Source: Mangifera indica (Eukaryota; Streptophyta; Magnoliopsida; Sapindales; Anacardiaceae). From it: 64,000 bases of DNA. The notes beneath the pieces are model-generated. The model had not been told where the DNA came from. It ran no database searches and saw only the letters and a program-made list of their open reading frames with translations. Below, piece after piece: positions 53,646-64,000 of this stretch. Within the stretch, counting starts at the first letter, position 1, and each line of letters starts with the position of its first letter. The stretch spans positions 15,873,945-15,937,944 of the forward strand of contig NC_058140.1 in NCBI RefSeq assembly GCF_011075055.1, given 5' to 3'. Position numbers and translations under genes: made by a program.

Positions 53646-55055
53646 GCGAATAAGCAGCATGCCATTTGAGACCTTTACCACAATTATGAAATCTATTTTC
53701 TTCTTTACCTTATTTCCTTCTCTTTAAAGATTTCGCTTGCGTGTATACAAAAATTCTTTGTTTGGTACATTTTAAATCTTATTCAAATACTCAAAGTATC
53801 ATCAGTTTTATTAGAACTTGTAGCATAATAGCTTGAATTAGTTTCCTCATGTTCATTTCATCTTGAAATGTACTATTGTGCAATATCTTTGTGATCATCA
53901 ATTAGAAATTGGTCGCTCATAAAAAGTGTCAATCAACATATCTCAATAATCTTGTTTTCTCTTCACTTTTATGTCATTTTGGATTCATGGGTGATGCCTT
54001 ATTTTGATACATAAATTGTGAGCCATTTTCGAGATTAAATACTATTTCAACTTTATACTTAATAGTAGTTTATTTACTTGAGGATGGAAACGGAACTTTA
54101 AAAAATATTTTTTTATTATAAATATAAATAAAAAGAAATATAAAGTAATATTAAAATGAGAAACATTACAAATTTGTTTCATATTGTCTCATGTTAAGTC
54201 TTATGACACCATATTACTCCAAAATCTACATTTAAATGTTACATATCCATTTATGAATATTATTAGTCAAAATTTAAATAATACATATTTATCATTTAAT
54301 TATAAATTTATCATTATTATTAATTATGATATTGACATAAAGATTAAAAAAATCAATAATACAATGTTTAATAAAATTATATGTATTTATTTTAAATATT
54401 TAAATAAGTATATATTATATATGTGATATTAATTGATTAAATGATTTTAAATTAAAAATAGAATGATATTAAATAATATAATAACATAGTATTGCTCGAA
54501 AGTTAAATTTTGTTTCCTTTTAGTTAAATAATAAAATTATGTAAATGTATTGTTGAATAGACATATAATCTATTATCATATGATTGAATGATTTTAAATT
54601 AAAGATAAATTATATATATATTTTTGTCGCCACAAACAATTTATGTATTATTTTTTATTGATAATAGTACTAAATTTTTATATTTTATTATATTTATTTG
54701 TATTTAGATTGTAAAGGAATAACACATTATTTCCCCACCTTACCAAAATTCTAATAAAACGATTTTATAACAAAAAAATAAATTTAATCAAATAAGCAAA
54801 GAAAATAAAATAAAATAAAAACATAAACACGCACTGCTTTCAAAAAATTTCGTTCATTTCAAAAACGAAACTCCAAACAAGCCGGACTAAAACGAAATAA
54901 ATATAAGATCTTCGTTATTTTTTGAATTTGAAATTTTTGAATCTTTCAGATCTGAAATTCTTCCTTTATTAATGCGTTCGTCACGTACTCACATTTTTTG
55001 GTCAATTTATTGGTTGCATTGAAACGTTTCGATTTGGACCTCTCTTCAACTCGTC
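53646..55055. other. CLC 3' region and spacer before DRP2
   Basis: The first 250 bases are probably CLC 3'UTR. 54100-54700 is AT-rich and contains a half copy (about 54370-54495, ending AGTATTGCTC) of the MITE family. 54830-55055 is the promoter and leader of the dynamin-related gene; no firm TATA box. Confidence 0.45.
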
Positions 55056-63713
<8,658 letters not shown>

Positions 63714-64000
63714 GTATGAAGTGCCTGTTAAGAATATTATCTTCTTTCTTCTAGACACTTGAGTGTTGCGAATTATGTTTAGACAAATTTGGTAACTTGA
63801 ATTAGTTTTCTCTCTTCACTTAATGAGTTTGAATGGTGGATTGACATTTGTTCAGCATTTATTATTACTATCACTTGGAAATGTGGGATTCATTTTGTGA
63901 ATGATTTTAAGATATGACGTTTTTAACTTAAATTTTATGGGGTTTTTGTTAGATAATAATTGGACAATCCATTTCTAAATTTTATTACTTAACAAATAAC

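Overview
The window is nuclear DNA from a flowering plant, most likely a woody eudicot. The genes have many short exons with GT-AG introns, the intergenic DNA is very AT-rich, and every recognisable protein belongs to a land-plant family. I could not assign a species. There is no bacterial, organellar or viral cluster and no CRISPR array.

Layout from left to right. 2-703 is the 3' end of a multi-pass membrane protein gene. 2283-6598 is a complete 11-exon subtilisin-like protease (793 aa). 6.6-10.45 kb is AT-rich spacer. 11339-18600 is a complete non-lysosomal glucosylceramidase (GBA2/GH116 type, 952 aa), with a TATA box near 10451 and a 5'UTR intron. 18.6-23.1 kb is a graveyard of gene fragments and transposons: an RFL-type PPR scrap, a YqaJ-nuclease exon, a complete 565-bp TRIM retrotransposon with a GAGCA target duplication, and a 995-bp Mutator-like element with a 9-bp duplication. 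24033-25394 is the 56-aa small subunit of serine palmitoyltransferase. 27274-33395 is a PHD-like/SWIB/Plus-3 chromatin protein (676 aa) with an apparent U12-type AT-AC intron. 34568-34990 (minus strand) is an S1-type self-incompatibility homologue. 35612-36975 is a decayed neprosin-domain gene. 37303-39885 is an intronless PPR protein of the GRP23 type with a Gln-rich tail and an apparent frameshift near its end. 41.6-47.3 kb is AT-rich, MITE-laden spacer. 47370-53645 is a CLC-c type chloride channel (788 aa) with a minisatellite in its first intron. 55056 to the right edge is a DRP2-type dynamin-related GTPase, cut off inside its PH domain.

The genes do not form a pathway or cluster; this is an ordinary chromosomal neighbourhood. 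The glucosylceramidase and the serine palmitoyltransferase subunit both act in sphingolipid metabolism and lie about 6 kb apart, probably by chance. I joined exons by hand from splice signals, frame continuity and family resemblance. For every multi-exon intact gene the joined lengths stay in frame from start to stop (or to the window edge), which is good internal support.

I found no convincing undescribed biological system. The most interesting signals are the AT-AC intron, the His beside the subtilase catalytic Asp, the frameshifted GRP23 tail, and the well-preserved TRIM and Mutator-like insertions.
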